Assembly (NCBI GenBank): GCA_030247855.1
Contig: JAPDRN010000088.1
Coordinates: 1-64,000 of the forward strand
Length of the DNA stretch: 64,000 nucleotides
DNA from: Knufia peltigerae
Taxonomy: Eukaryota > Ascomycota > Eurotiomycetes > Chaetothyriales > Trichomeriaceae
Direction of reading: 5' to 3'
Part shown: positions 53,519 to 64,000 of the stretch, in pieces
Layout of the letters: each line of letters begins with the position of its first letter
How positions within the stretch are numbered: the first letter of the stretch is position 1
Position numbers and translations under genes: made by a program
Notes under the pieces: model-generated
Told to the model about the DNA's origin: nothing
The model's database searches: none
What the model saw: only the letters and a program-made list of their open reading frames with translations

Positions 53519-54044
53519 TCAATAGTTCTCCTGTCCCCATTTGTTGAACTTGTCGTGGACGTCCTGAGAGATTCAATTAGAGATAAATCAACACCAACAG
53601 TAGCAAGCGATCCCACCTTTGGTAGCGTCACGTTAGGAACAATGACTGTGTTCAAAGCGCTTGGAGCATTCTTGGGGGCCTGCGATCGGTCGCCCTTGGG
53701 GTGGTATTGGTATTTGAAGTGCTTGGATTCGTCCTGGTCGTCATGCTCGACTTGCCAGGGCATGGAGCTGTTCGCTACGGAAACTTCGGCCTCGGAGGTC
53801 GCAGAGGTGGGCTTGCGGCCAAAGTAGAAACCTGCCAGTCCAAAAGCGCCACACATTACACCAAGCAGAATCTAAGCCTCATCAGCATTTGCTCGACCGG
53901 AAGGAAGGGGGACTTGCGACGTACATAAAGCTCCGGGTCTCGCTTGGACGCTTTTCTCAATGTTTGTTGCTCCCCAGCTGCGGCTCTTCTGGCAAGTGTG
54001 GGAGCGAAAGCAGCCCGGCGGGCGAGGGTCGGGACGAACGACAT
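53519..54044 (-). CDS. Small likely mitochondrial single-pass membrane protein
   Basis: Three exons, complement(join(53519..53563,53617..53871,53925..54044)), give 139 residues; both introns (53 nt each) are phase 0. The N terminus MSFVPTLARRAAFAPTLARRAAA is an Arg/Ala-rich amphipathic sequence, carrying an internal repeat of PTLARRAA, and looks like a mitochondrial presequence. A membrane helix follows (ILLGVMCGAFGLAGFYFG) and then a polar intermembrane-space-type tail ending LPKDVHDKFNKWGQENY. I do not know a named family. Organisation (presequence, one TM helix, short soluble tail) resembles small inner-membrane assembly factors. The short last exon was chosen because it gives a plausible charged helix; without it the frame runs into low-quality sequence. 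Confidence 0.72.
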
Positions 54045-54672
54045 GGCAAGTATATCGAGTGTTTTGGTAGAGAAGAGAGTCTATTGTGGTTCTTCGAGGT
54101 TGTTGCAAGCTCTACAGAAAGTGGTGTGAGTGAATGATCATCGAAGTTCGACCGCAGTTGCAGCTCTCGATCCGGTTTAGTGGGAGATTTATACCACGTG
54201 ACTTTATTTTCTGCTGTTTAGTCATTTGAGCCAAAATGACTGGTTGCTGACGACTAGCGCCGCGACCCCCTAAAGTTTAGAATTGCGTAGGTGTTTCCAG
54301 GCTGGATCAAGCATGTTGGCGCAGTCTAGGTAGTGATCCTCATCCTCATTCTGGAGGCTCATTTCGTTTCTTGAGAAACCCTCACTTTAAACCGCACATC
54401 TTGTGCCTCACCCTTTACCACCATGGTCGAGCCCCTCGTTATGCCTTTTGCGAGATTCTGTGCGCTGTAGTATCCGCAACGTTTGTTCTACTAGTCTCTC
54501 CTTCTGACAAGCCAATTGATTCATTCTACTTCGACACTCTGCGCGCGAGAACCTCACACCACCCTCCTCAGGTTCAACAGCGTCACCCCTGTCCTACGGG
54601 GTACGCTATGCGCTGAACGTTGCACTGGTGACGCGCCAGGTCTCTCTCTGACTCTATCTCAAACCCAAGCAA
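54045..54672. other. Divergent promoter, small mitochondrial protein / ERF2
   Basis: No gene seen. Confidence 0.5.
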
Positions 54673-56596
54673 ATGGCTGGTAGACCTTCAACTGCGAGGA
54701 GCGAGATCTCTTCTGCTATTTCCGAAGATGGATTCGGTTCGCGACCACAGTCGGGCGTCAATCCTTTACCCTCATTGCCAAATCCTCCCTCTTCGCAACA
54801 TGGTTACGCTCATTTAAGAGGCATCACACAGCCCGCAAGTCGATCAACAAGAAGCAATCCTGCTGCGCCTTCGAGCACTGCGGGTTCCAGCAGACCACAA
54901 AGTCCTGTCAGTCAGGCTAGTCGCACCCATGTTCCGTCGTTGACTGCACAAGGCTTCTTCAAGCCCATGAGCTCTCAGAGACTTCAGGCGCAAAGATTGA
55001 AGAGGCCTCTAGGTGCCAGAACCGTCCAGCCTCAGGCACCAATTCCTGACGCGGAAGGGGACGACGATACTCGGAGTTTGGCTTCCAGTAGACAAGGGCC
55101 ATTCCATGCAATGCCCAGAAGCCACAGGCCGGCGCCTTCAATTGCCACAGAATTCACGCAATCAGACGTGCCCGAGACTGTTGACGCGCCATTTCCTGAC
55201 GATGTTTCGCAGACCGAGGGCGATCTTGGCTTAGTTGGCGGACCGACTGCGCAAAAACAACAACATCGGCCCTCTCGGCTCAATATTGCGAGCACTCACA
55301 AAGTCGGCGATCCACCTCAAAGATCACCGCTTTCGTTTAGGTCGGGATTGAGCCTCGCAAGTAAACACCGGCTGGAAACTGGTCATCAACAACTTCCCTC
55401 TACCACAACCTCACCCCGATATCCTCCCGAAGCCAATGCGGACGTCGCCAGAAGGAGCGCCCTAGGCAAGAATTATGAGTATTTCGAGGGTAATACCATC
55501 TTCTGGTGGGGTGGCCGTCTCCAGAATGCCCGGGATCGACCCATCAACGTGCTCACTGGCATTGTGGTCGTGCTTCCAGCGATCTTATTCTTTATCTTCT
55601 CGTAAGTGGTCGTAAAGGTATTACCGAGAAGTGCACTGACAATCTTCTAGAGCACCGTGGCTCTGGCATCATGTGTCGCCGGCGATTCCTATAATATTCG
55701 CGTATATCTTTTTCATTTGTTTGTCTTCGTTTCTGCATGCGTCACTCGTTGACCCTGGTGTAAGTCGTTAGCTTGAGAGTTGCAGGCAGAGTTGCTAATA
55801 TCTTTAGATTTTCCCACGAAACATTCATCCCTTCCCTCCCGGAGAGAACGATGATCCATTGGCCCTTGGACCGCCAACTAATGACTGGGTCATGGTTCGC
55901 CTTGCAACTTCCACAACCGCAGCTATGGATGTGCCCGTGAAGTATTGCAAAACTTGCAACATATGGCGACCTCCGCGATGCTATCATTGTCGTGTTTGCG
56001 ACAACTGTGTTGACACTCTGGACCATCACTGTGTATGGATCAACAACTGTGTCGGTAGACGCAACTATCGTTATTTTTTCACTTTCGTCAGCACAGCGAC
56101 CATCGCGAGCCTTTTGCTGGCTGGTGCAACGTTGGGCCAAGTCATTGCTTATCACAACCAAAGACATATTACACTGGCGGAAGCAATAAACAAGAATCGA
56201 GTCCCATTCGCAGTGTTCATTTATTCACTTCTCGGGTTTATGTACCCACTCTCGTTGTGGGTGTATCATCTTCTGCTTACCGGCAAAGGCGAAACAACCC
56301 GAGAGTATCTCGCCTCTCGAAGGTTTCCCCCGGCCGAAAGACATAGACCTTTCACTCAAGGAAATTTCATCAAGAACTGGATCGCTGTTCTGGCCAGACC
56401 GAAGCCCCCAACTTACCTCCGTTTCAAGAAGCAGTACGAAGAAGGGGACCAGCGCTTTGGGCCCAGAAGGGGACAGCGACAAACCAAGCTGGATGGCGAG
56501 GCGCAGAATGGCGGGATGGAAATGAAGCCAGTGCAAGGGGCACAAAGCGCATTTGAAGGACCGACTGGGAGAATCTCCAAGAAAGAAGCGAGATGA
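54673..56596 (+). CDS. ERF2: DHHC palmitoyltransferase Erf2
   Basis: Predicted CDS is join(54673..55601,55651..55759,55808..56596), 608 residues. The first 270 residues are a disordered Ser/Pro/Arg-rich cytosolic region. The family segment NYEYFEGNTIFWWGGRLQNA then leads into the first two membrane helices; the second helix is encoded by the short middle exon (IIFAYIFFICLSSFLHASLVDPG). The cysteine-rich domain carries KYCKTCNIWRPPRCYHCRVC and DTLDHHCVWINNCVG with the catalytic DHHC near residues 430-433. Two more helices follow, and TTREYL marks the DHHC-family TTxE motif. Erf2 with Erf4 palmitoylates Ras at the ER. The disordered N terminus is longer than in yeast (359 residues total). Confidence 0.94.
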
Positions 56597-57111
56597 ATCT
56601 GTACAATAATTCCACATTCTAGAAGATGTGTATTATATCAATGGCGGAAGATGATGTGACCATATTGATCAGAGCTCCTCCGTCCTGTATTTGAAGTTGA
56701 ACAGCGTGAAACCTTTTCGTCAGCTCTTGAACCCTCTGTCCAGCAAAGCATCAGTGTGACGCGAGTTGCCCGGGCAGTCGGTAGACGCTGAGATGTTTGA
56801 AAATGTTTCGAAGGGGGAATGTTGTTGTGTTGGGTCGCTTCCTGGTCTGTTCCCAGCACCATCCGGCGATTGGTGGCCACCCTTAATTTTTGGCGTCGGC
56901 CAGCCTTACTCCGTCTCAATTCATACAATACCAACTGTCTCCCTCCCCTCTCCCAGCCACAATAACCATACCTTCACAATTCTAAGTCGCGTGTTCATGG
57001 TTCTTCATCGTCTTCAAAAAGCGAGCATACCATTTCTTTTGCATTTGCACGCTTTGTTCGGGATACATCGACGCGTTTGTTCCTGCATACCCCTCCACGC
57101 CTTCGCTCATC
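56597..57111. other. ERF2 3' flank and promoter/leader of the SET-domain gene
   Basis: No gene seen; the last 200 bases are C/T-rich. Confidence 0.5.
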
Positions 57112-59444
57112 ATGCCTCTACGGCAGAGTCTCCTGAGCTTCTACAAGTCGAGGACCGAGACTGTCAAGTCCAAACCCGTTGAACCTTCCTTGACACGTCC
57201 TACTATGACCCGAAGGCTCAGCTCGGCCTCATCGGACACAGATCCCGATACTATCGTGGTATCTAACGGGCCAGCCATCCAACTGCCTACCCCTTCCGAG
57301 AGCTCGTGTGACGTGTCTGTTCTCGACGCCCAGCTCATCAAAATGCAGCAAGTACCAAAAGGTCGAGCACGACGCGTCAGTTCACGTTTGACCAAGAGTG
57401 TGAGCCATGACGGCCTGGTGGAACACGTTGAAATGGAGAATGCAAAGAGTAGAAATGTCAGTGGTGAGACTCTGGTCAACTTTGACAACGCCAGCCAGTC
57501 AACCCTGGTCAAAGAGGGCATCGCGGCATTGGATCTTCCTTGGAATATGAGTGCGGTGTTCTCAAAACATGCAGACTCAACAATGTCATTCGAGCAAGAC
57601 GAACAACTAAGAAAGGAGAGATTAGCTGCCAAAAAAGCCAAGATGGAGGAAAACAACAAAATGTGGGAAGCGAGACGTAAAACTGCAGAGAAACATGCCA
57701 CTAGAAGATCTTCCCGGATGCCCGTCCTGGACAAGGCCGGAGAGCTTGTATCAAGCATAGCAAACAGTGTGCTTGGTAAGAGAAAGGACAGATTGGCAGA
57801 GTCGAAATCAGGCTCAAGGAAAAGCATGGGCAATGACTCTCTTGAGATAGCTCGAGAACCTGATCCCAAGAAACGCCGTGTGAGCCATGGAGATTCTGTC
57901 CCGTCTGAAGAGCCAAGCCAGAAGAAAGTACCGGTTCGCCGACGAGAGAAGAAATGGCTCGCATCCGCCCTTTATGCCGGTCAAACTAGAACATTCGATG
58001 GCCGGCTCACGGAGAGCAAGAACAGACGCCAGAGCGGCCAAACTGTCGCACCAAACAGGGGAAACAAGGTACTCCCTCTCCCTATGTATGCTGGAGAACG
58101 CCTTCTCAAGCAAGGGCGAGACTTCAAATTACCATTCGACATTTTCTCCCCTCTTCCTCCTGGTCAGCCGAAGCCTGACGAATGGAAGAAGGTGAACAAG
58201 AATGTGTTTGTGGGTGACGCCGCTCAATCATGGAGGGTATCTAAATACGAGGAACACTCCAGTTGCTTGTGCACCCCAGAGACAGGTTGCGATCAGAATT
58301 GCATGAACCGTTACATGTTCTACGAATGTGACGAACGCAATTGCAATCTCAAGCCTGAAGAATGTGGCAATCGATCCTTTGAGGAATTGCGTCATCGAGT
58401 CAAGAAGGGCGGAAAGTACAACATCGGTGTGGAAGTCATCAAGACTGAGGATCGCGGTTACGGTGTGCGAAGCAATCGGAGTTTCGAACCAAATCAGATC
58501 ATCGTCGAGTACACCGGCGAGATTATCACACAAGAGGAATGTGAGAAGAGAATGAAGACGATGTATAAAAACAACGAGGTAAGGACTGCCGTCTCTGTAT
58601 GGCGTACCTGACTGACAAGAATCAGTGCTATTATCTTATGCTTTTCGATCAAAACATGATCATCGACGCAACTCGAGGCTCGATTGCTCGCTTCGTCAAC
58701 CATTGTTGCGCTCCAAATTGTCGAATGGAGAAGTGGACAGTGAATGGAAAGCCTCGAATGGCTCTATTTGCTGGTGATAGAGGCATCATGACAGGCGAAG
58801 AGCTCACATACGACTACAATTTCGACCCCTACTCTCAGAAAAACGTCCAACAATGTCGGTGTGGCGCCGACAACTGCCGCGGTGTACTGGGCCCACGACC
58901 AAAAGAGGAAAGAAAACAAAAGTCTCCTGACGAGGATAACAAGAAGACGAAGACCAGCAAACTAGCAGGAGCTAAGAGAAAGCTCGCAGAGGCAATCGAA
59001 GGAACCACGAACCGCGTTACGAAGAAAGCAAAGATCAGCCAGCCGAAGGCCAAAGTGTACAAGAGTACCGGCAGAAATTCTATCAAGAGCAGTCCAATCA
59101 AGGTTCGTAAGGTCAAGCTCTTGAAAAAAGCCGTCAGTCGAAAGACCAGCGCGACTGCTGTCGGTCTAGCAAGGCGCCCATCGAAGCTGAACAAACTAGT
59201 TCAGAGCGCAAAGGGCAAGGCGGTTGGCAAGAAGGCTGATCAAAGGATCGTGTCCACGTCATCTTCAACAGCGCTGATCTTGAAACCGAAGACAAACCAA
59301 GCCACCAAGCCACCAAGTAGATCCTCCAGTTTGCGTGACAAGGCCTCGAGTGTTAGGAGTCGAGTGGTCAGGACAGTTCGAGGACGTGAGAGTGGCAGGA
59401 CCCGGACGATTCGACCCATTAGCAATGAAGCCGAAGAGGTGTGA
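57112..59444 (+). CDS. ASH1-type histone H3K36 methyltransferase
   Basis: Predicted CDS is join(57112..58578,58626..59444), 761 residues, one 47-nt phase-0 intron inside the SET domain. Residues 1-300 are charged and disordered with Lys/Arg clusters. An AWS domain starts near 380 (SSCLCTPETGCDQNCMNR and CNLKPEECGNR). The SET domain follows: RGYGVRSNRSFEPNQIIVEY, then RFVNHCCAPNC (cofactor NH motif) and GEELTYDYNF, and then the post-SET CRCGADNCRG. AWS-SET-post-SET without WW or SRI domains points to ASH1 rather than Set2. The C-terminal 170 residues are Lys/Arg/Ser-rich with AT-hook-like patches. In Neurospora, ASH1 methylates H3K36 over poorly transcribed genes. An upstream in-frame MTRRLSSAS is a possible alternative start. 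Confidence 0.88.
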
Positions 59445-60453
59445 GTGAGGCACAAAGACAATTACTATTCATATTTTGACGATTTGTTCGGACGAATAGC
59501 GTGTAAGATGATGCACAGGCTCTCACACGAGAGACGAGAGACGTAATCGTTGGTGCTGGGGGTTGGTGGGTGTTCTGGTTATGCTACAGCGATGGTTGCT
59601 CTTCAGGAGAATGGATATTGAATTACAGTATGTGGTCCATGAATTCGTCCGTCGTGAGGGAATTACAATTGATCGTGCGGAGCGTAGCGACGAACGGACA
59701 AATAAATAAAGCTGCGATTTCAGATGCTAGAGCGCAAACTGCTGATTGGTTGACAGTTATCCCCGCTTATCCATTGGCTATCAAAATAATAGATCACATG
59801 ACTTTAAGTAACGTGATCTTAAGTGACGTGATATTATATAGTGTTTCACTGTAGTACACTCTTTTTACTCATTACTATTTAATCTTTCTACAGAGTACTT
59901 TATTACTCTCTAAATCTCTCATTATTCTTTATCGAGCTTATCTGAATGTTGGAGACTATCTTCACAATTGCCTAAGCTAACTAATTACTGTCGAGCTAAA
60001 TGAGTACCGATTGTTGCGAGTAGGAAAAAAAATAGCTGTTCTAGTATACAGTACGAGGATTAGGGCTCCAGACGCTGCCTTGGGGGACGAAAGTTCCTAT
60101 CAGCTTATTTTATTACAGTATGTGGTACATGAATTCGTCCGTCGCGACGCACTTACAAATGTTATACGGAGTATAAGTATTGAATTCATCCCTATCACTT
60201 GCGTCGGACGGACTTCTCCTGTTGCTATAACGTGCGGGGAACTGCATTTATGGATGCTCGTTTTGAATGACACTTTGACTTGAAGTACCGAACAACTACT
60301 GACCAACCTCACACTTTGTCCACAACCTGAGTTCTTCTACAGCTCTTCTCAGAGAGCAAGATTCAAAAGGCCCTTACCCCTCTGCTTTTACCGAACCCAT
60401 ATGCAAATTGTTCCAGTGCCGGTAAAAAAAAATCGATATTGACATAGCAAACC
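59445..60453. other. AT-rich intergenic stretch with paired repeats
   Basis: No gene seen. Bases 59750-60000 are strikingly AT-rich with near-repeats of AAGTRACGTGATMTTA. Two copies of a 32-base sequence flank it (separate entry). A transposon remnant is likely; no transposase reading frame is visible. Confidence 0.55.
59623..60173. repeat. Direct repeats flanking an AT-rich segment
   Basis: Bases 59623-59654 and 60113-60144 match at 31 of 32 positions (one C/A change), in the same orientation. Weaker similarity continues for about 25 more bases, both copies ending in a TTACAA...CGGAG stretch. The 458 bases between them are AT-rich. This could be a solo or relict short element, with the copies being terminal repeats, or two insertions of one small element. 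Confidence 0.7.
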
Positions 60454-61853
60454 ATGGCTGGGTCCGTGGCTTCGTCTTCACCTTACGCGTCGGTTATAGA
60501 GAAATACCGTCCTGACCTCGGCCCTTACGAGGATCTATACAGACACTGCCATGCCAATGGAGAATTCTCGACGCAAGAAGGCGAGACTGCCGCCCTAATC
60601 ACTGCGCATCTCAGGAAGCTCCCGGGCGCTGGTGATCTCGACATTCGCACGGGCATAGGAGGCCATGGTCAAATTGCCATTCTTAAAAACGGTGAGGGCA
60701 AGACGATTCTTTTGCGGGCCGACATCGACGCTCTCCCCGTCCAAGAGAAGACCGGTCTACCTTATGCGAGCACAAAGACCATGAAGGACACGGCCGACGG
60801 CCTGGTCAAGCCGGTCATGCATGCTTGCGGGCACGATTTCCATGTAAGTGCTCTACCGACACTATCTCTGGGATGATGAGCCGCGGATGGGCTCGAGTAT
60901 TGTGGCCTTGATGCTGATCTTGCCCTTTGCGTCGAGGACAGATTGCGTCCATGCTCGGCGCGGTCGAAACCCTGCTCGCTTCGCGTTCACACTGGTCCGG
61001 CACCATTGTATTCCTTTTCCAACCCGCCGAGGAGCGTGGGTTGGGTGCACAAGCCATGATCGACGACGGGCTCTACGACCGGTCCAAACATGCCTGCCCC
61101 ATACCGGATTTGGTCCTGGGTCAGCACGTCGCGCCGCTGCGAGCGGGCTCGACGGGCACCCGTGTGGGCAGCGTCATGAGTGCGGCGGACAGTTTCAAAA
61201 TCACCATCTTTGGGAGCGGCGGGCACGGGAGTATGCCCCACGTGACGATCGACCCCGTGGTGATTGCCAGTCACGTCGTCGTCAGGCTCCAGACCATCGT
61301 GTCGCGGGAGGTCCCTCCGGGCGAACTGGCCGTGGTCACCGTCGGTGCGCTGCAGGCCGGGAGCACGGAGAACGTCATCAGCGACGAGGCGGTGCTCAAG
61401 ATCAACATACGCACCGTGACCGCCGAGTGGAGAGAACGGATCCTCGCGAGCGTCAAGAGAATCGTCGAGGCCGAGTGCGTCGCCGGACGGTGTCCGAAGC
61501 CCCCGACCGTCGAACCCACCAGTCGTTTCCCGCTCACGGTCAACGATGAAGGCGTCACGAAAACCGTGAACGAAGCATTGACGGGCTACTTTGGGGACAG
61601 ACACGAACCCAACGAGAAGAGCGTCATGGGAAGCGAGGACGTAGGGATCCTGGCCAGCAGTATCGATCGACCATGCTGCTTTTGGTTTTTTGGAGGACAC
61701 GATGCGAAACATTTTGATGACATGGTCAAGCAAGGGCGAGAACATGAGCTGCCCGTGAACCACAGTCCCTTTTTCGCGCCCGTCATCCAGCCAACATTGA
61801 GGACGGGCGTGGACGCCATGGTTGTCGTGGCGTTGAGTTTCGTCGGGAAGTAG
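60454..61853 (+). CDS. M20-family amidohydrolase (hippuricase/aminoacylase-like)
   Basis: Predicted CDS is join(60454..60843,60942..61853), 433 residues, with a 98-nt phase-0 intron placed right after the HACGHDFH metal motif; splicing gives HACGHDFHIASMLGAVETLL. Further ligands: Glu pair in FQPAEERGLGAQAMI, His in GQHVAPLRAGSTGTR, and His in the late FGGHDAKHFD. ILLRADIDALPVQEKTGLP is the usual early signature. Residues 175-300 form the dimerisation lid (SGGHGSMPHVTIDPVVIASHV). These enzymes cleave N-acyl amino acids or similar amides in the cytosol; exact substrate unknown. The gene is G+C-richer than the repeat region before it. Confidence 0.92.
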
Positions 61854-62471
61854 TAAATCGAGAGACGAGAAACGATGGGATGACGATACAGGGTACCATG
61901 CAAATCAAGCCAGGGAGAGCAATACAAGTGACGGACGATATTGCGAGATCCAAAAATGGACATTCTATCATCATCACTCTGTCGTCTCTTGCGTTGGTTA
62001 CTTTATCTCTGGGTAAAAATATACAAGTCCCTGTCAAAGTCCCTGACTGAACGTCTCGAACATACCTGGCGGGTTCCAAGTTTAGGCCAATTTCGCCTCT
62101 CAATGAAAAAAAAGACCTTCAATCCTTTCATCTGGATATGTAGCACTTCCTCTGTAGCTTGCGATTTCCATTCCTCCAGCCTGTGTGCAGTCGTATTTGT
62201 CATCAGGCAACTCATCGATTGATTGAACGTGTGTCTTCCGGCATCGGCTATCGCACGCCATTTCGTTTGCGGAGAATGGCCGATCAACACTTGACAAAGC
62301 TACCGAGTACGAGCAACCCAGGATGACTACAACCTGTAATGGTGCATTTCCGTATGATATTGAGGCAGCGTATGTGTATGACTGTATCTCTCTGATTCAA
62401 AGGAGAATATTTTACTATTGAAATCCCTGGGAATTCTGTTGGGTTGCTTGCCTTTGTTCAAAGGATCGTGA
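61854..62471. other. Intergenic before the dehydrogenase gene
   Basis: No gene seen. Confidence 0.5.
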
Positions 62472-63686
62472 ATGCACAAGTTCACACAAACCACGACAGC
62501 AGCAGCAGCAGCAGCAGCAACACGACGTCTCAAAAACACAGCATTTACCCTCGGCTATACAGGTGCCACTACGACGACGGCGACAACACCAAGATCAAAG
62601 TCTCTGTCGCTATCCGCCATGTCGTCGAACTCTACGACAAAAGTCAAGGTGGCCATCCTAGATGATTACGCTTCGATCGCCCCGGACCATTTCAAGGATC
62701 TAGCATCCAAGATCGACATCCAATCGTTCCCGGAGACGCTCAACGCGCGGGTCCCGGCGGAGCACGACGCTCTCATCAAGCGTCTCCGGCCCTTCACCGT
62801 CGTATCGTCGATGCGAGAACGCACGCAGTTCCCCAAGAGTGTCTTGTCGGCTCTGCCCAACCTCAAGGTCTTGTTGACGACGGGCAACCGTAACGCGGCC
62901 ATCGACATGGCGGCGTGCGCCGAGCTGGGCGTCACCGTCGTCGGGACGGGTCCCAAACCCAACGCCGTCAAGGGGTACGACGCCACCAACGAGATGACTT
63001 GGGCTTTGATTCTGGCCGCGGCAAAGGACGTGGTCGGAGGGGACACCGTCGTCAAGGCGAGCCCCACGGGTTGGCAGACCACCCTCGTCGCCGGACTGGC
63101 CGGCAAGACCCTCGGGTTGTTGGGACTGGGCAAGTTGGGAACCCAGGCCGCCGCGACGGGCGCGTTGGGGTTCGGCATGAAGGTGCTCGCGTGGAGCAAC
63201 AGTCTCACACAGGAGAAGGCGGACGAGGCCGCCAAGTCCCGCGGCCTCCCGGCCGGGACTTTCCAAGTCGCCACGTCCAAACGGGACCTCTTTGAGCGGG
63301 CCGACGTGTTGAGCGTCCATTACGTCCTGAGCGAGAGGTCCAGGGGCATAGTGGGGGCGGACGACTTGGCCGCGATGAAGAAGAGCGCCGTGCTGGTCAA
63401 CACGTCGAGGGGGCCGTTGGTCGACGAGTCGGCCCTGGTCGGGGCTTTGGAGAGGGGGGCCATCAGGGCCGCCGGGCTGGACGTCTTCGACACGGAACCG
63501 TTGCCCGAGGACAGCCCGTGGAGGAAGCCTTCCAACCACTGGGGGACCAACGGGAGGAGCAGGGTGGTCATCAGCCCTCACATGGGTTACGTCGAGGAGG
63601 AGACCATGCACGGGTGGTACGAACAGCAGACGGAGGCGTTGAGGACGTGGTTGGAAGGAGGTGAGATGAAGGGTATCATTCGATAA
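62472..63686 (+). CDS. D-isomer-specific 2-hydroxyacid dehydrogenase
   Basis: A 404-residue single-exon protein from the ATG at 62472; a second ATG at 62619 gives a 355-residue form starting MSSNSTTKVKVAILDDY. The extra 49 residues (poly-Ala from a CAG-type triplet run, then Arg/Thr/Ser, no acids) could be a mitochondrial presequence, so both forms might exist. The NAD-binding GxGxxG motif is LGLLGLGKLGTQAA near 213-226. Catalytic residues are visible: Arg in VNTSRGPLVDESAL, Glu in FDTEPLPEDSPW, and His in ISPHMGYVEEETM. The protein resembles fungal phosphoglycerate-dehydrogenase-like enzymes without an ACT domain; the substrate is unknown. Third positions are very G/C-rich. Confidence 0.92.
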   Translation: MHKFTQTTTAAAAAAATRRLKNTAFTLGYTGATTTTATTPRSKSLSLSAMSSNSTTKVKVAILDDYASIAPDHFKDLASKIDIQSFPETLNARVPAEHDALIKRLRPFTVVSSMRERTQFPKSVLSALPNLKVLLTTGNRNAAIDMAACAELGVTVVGTGPKPNAVKGYDATNEMTWALILAAAKDVVGGDTVVKASPTGWQTTLVAGLAGKTLGLLGLGKLGTQAAATGALGFGMKVLAWSNSLTQEKADEAAKSRGLPAGTFQVATSKRDLFERADVLSVHYVLSERSRGIVGADDLAAMKKSAVLVNTSRGPLVDESALVGALERGAIRAAGLDVFDTEPLPEDSPWRKPSNHWGTNGRSRVVISPHMGYVEEETMHGWYEQQTEALRTWLEGGEMKGIIR

Positions 63687-64000
63687 GACGGGCACGTCAA
63701 TGTCGGAGAGGAAACATCTATCCCCCCTTGTAGAAGAAAGATGAGAGAGAAAAAGACGCAGTGGGAATTTGATGTGGATTTAGGGATCCTCCCGTATGCT
63801 CTACCTAGGTATACTCCGTATATATTGTTTTGTGTTTCTACCTCGTTCCGCGCAAAATGCTTCGAGCAGGAAAACAACGAACCAACAGATTTATATTTCT
63901 TTCGGGGTCTTGTGGTATTTCTCGGGGAGTCCTCCTCATGCTCTGTATCTCTTCAAGTTTGTACTCGGCCCATGCTTTGTATATCAGGTTGTAGTGTGGT
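63687..64000. other. 3' flank at the window edge
   Basis: No gene seen. One TACTCCGTA copy at 63812-63820. Confidence 0.5.

Noticed and set aside
62700..63695. 331-codon minus-strand frame over the dehydrogenase
   Set aside because: Antisense shadow of the G+C-rich dehydrogenase gene.

Overview
The window is ordinary nuclear DNA of a filamentous ascomycete (Pezizomycotina). Most genes carry short introns of about 45-165 nt (mostly about 50) with GT..AG ends, genes lie on both strands without operons, and the gene set is fungal: Ssu1-type sulfite pump, Ost5, CSN7, Rax1, Erf2, ASH1-type SET protein, Zn2Cys6 and homeobox regulators. The protein flavour suggests Eurotiomycetes, possibly Chaetothyriales (black yeasts), but that placement is an inference. 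I see no rRNA, tRNA, CRISPR array, intact transposon or secondary-metabolite cluster.

Layout. 0-5 kb: a decayed DUF4267 gene, a His-rich cupin and an Ssu1/TehA-type transporter. 5.5-13 kb: an unknown zinc-ribbon-like protein, the checkpoint clamp subunit Rad1, a four-exon OST5, a Zn2Cys6 transcription factor, a possible small gene, and a REI1-like C2H2 protein. 13-24 kb: GCN5, the RGS/membrane protein Rax1, COP9 subunit 7 and the copper ATPase Ccc2. 24-31 kb: an MBL-fold hydrolase, histone-fold Dpb4, the ribosome-assembly GTPase Nug1 and a HAD phosphatase. 31-39 kb: a 4.5-kb gene-free stretch leading to a homeobox factor, then a small KGG/LEA-like stress-type protein. 39-48 kb: a CorA-like membrane protein, a disordered protein, a patatin-like lipase and a SAM methyltransferase. 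48-64 kb: Sec2-like Rab exchange factor, PDCD5, COQ4, a small likely mitochondrial protein, Erf2-type DHHC palmitoyltransferase, ASH1-type H3K36 methyltransferase, a repeat-bearing AT-rich stretch, an M20 amidohydrolase and a D-2-hydroxyacid dehydrogenase.

Most genes are conserved housekeeping functions and do not form one pathway. Exon borders given here were set by hand, by matching GT/AG sites to reading phase and, where known, family sequence; they are predictions. The most notable points are an intergenic 9-mer TACGGAGTA found 11 times (about 0.5 expected by chance), a patatin lipase whose catalytic Asp position holds Gln, a broken DUF4267 gene, a very short OST5 gene, and paired direct repeats around an AT-rich insert near 60 kb. 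I did not find a convincing new multi-gene system.
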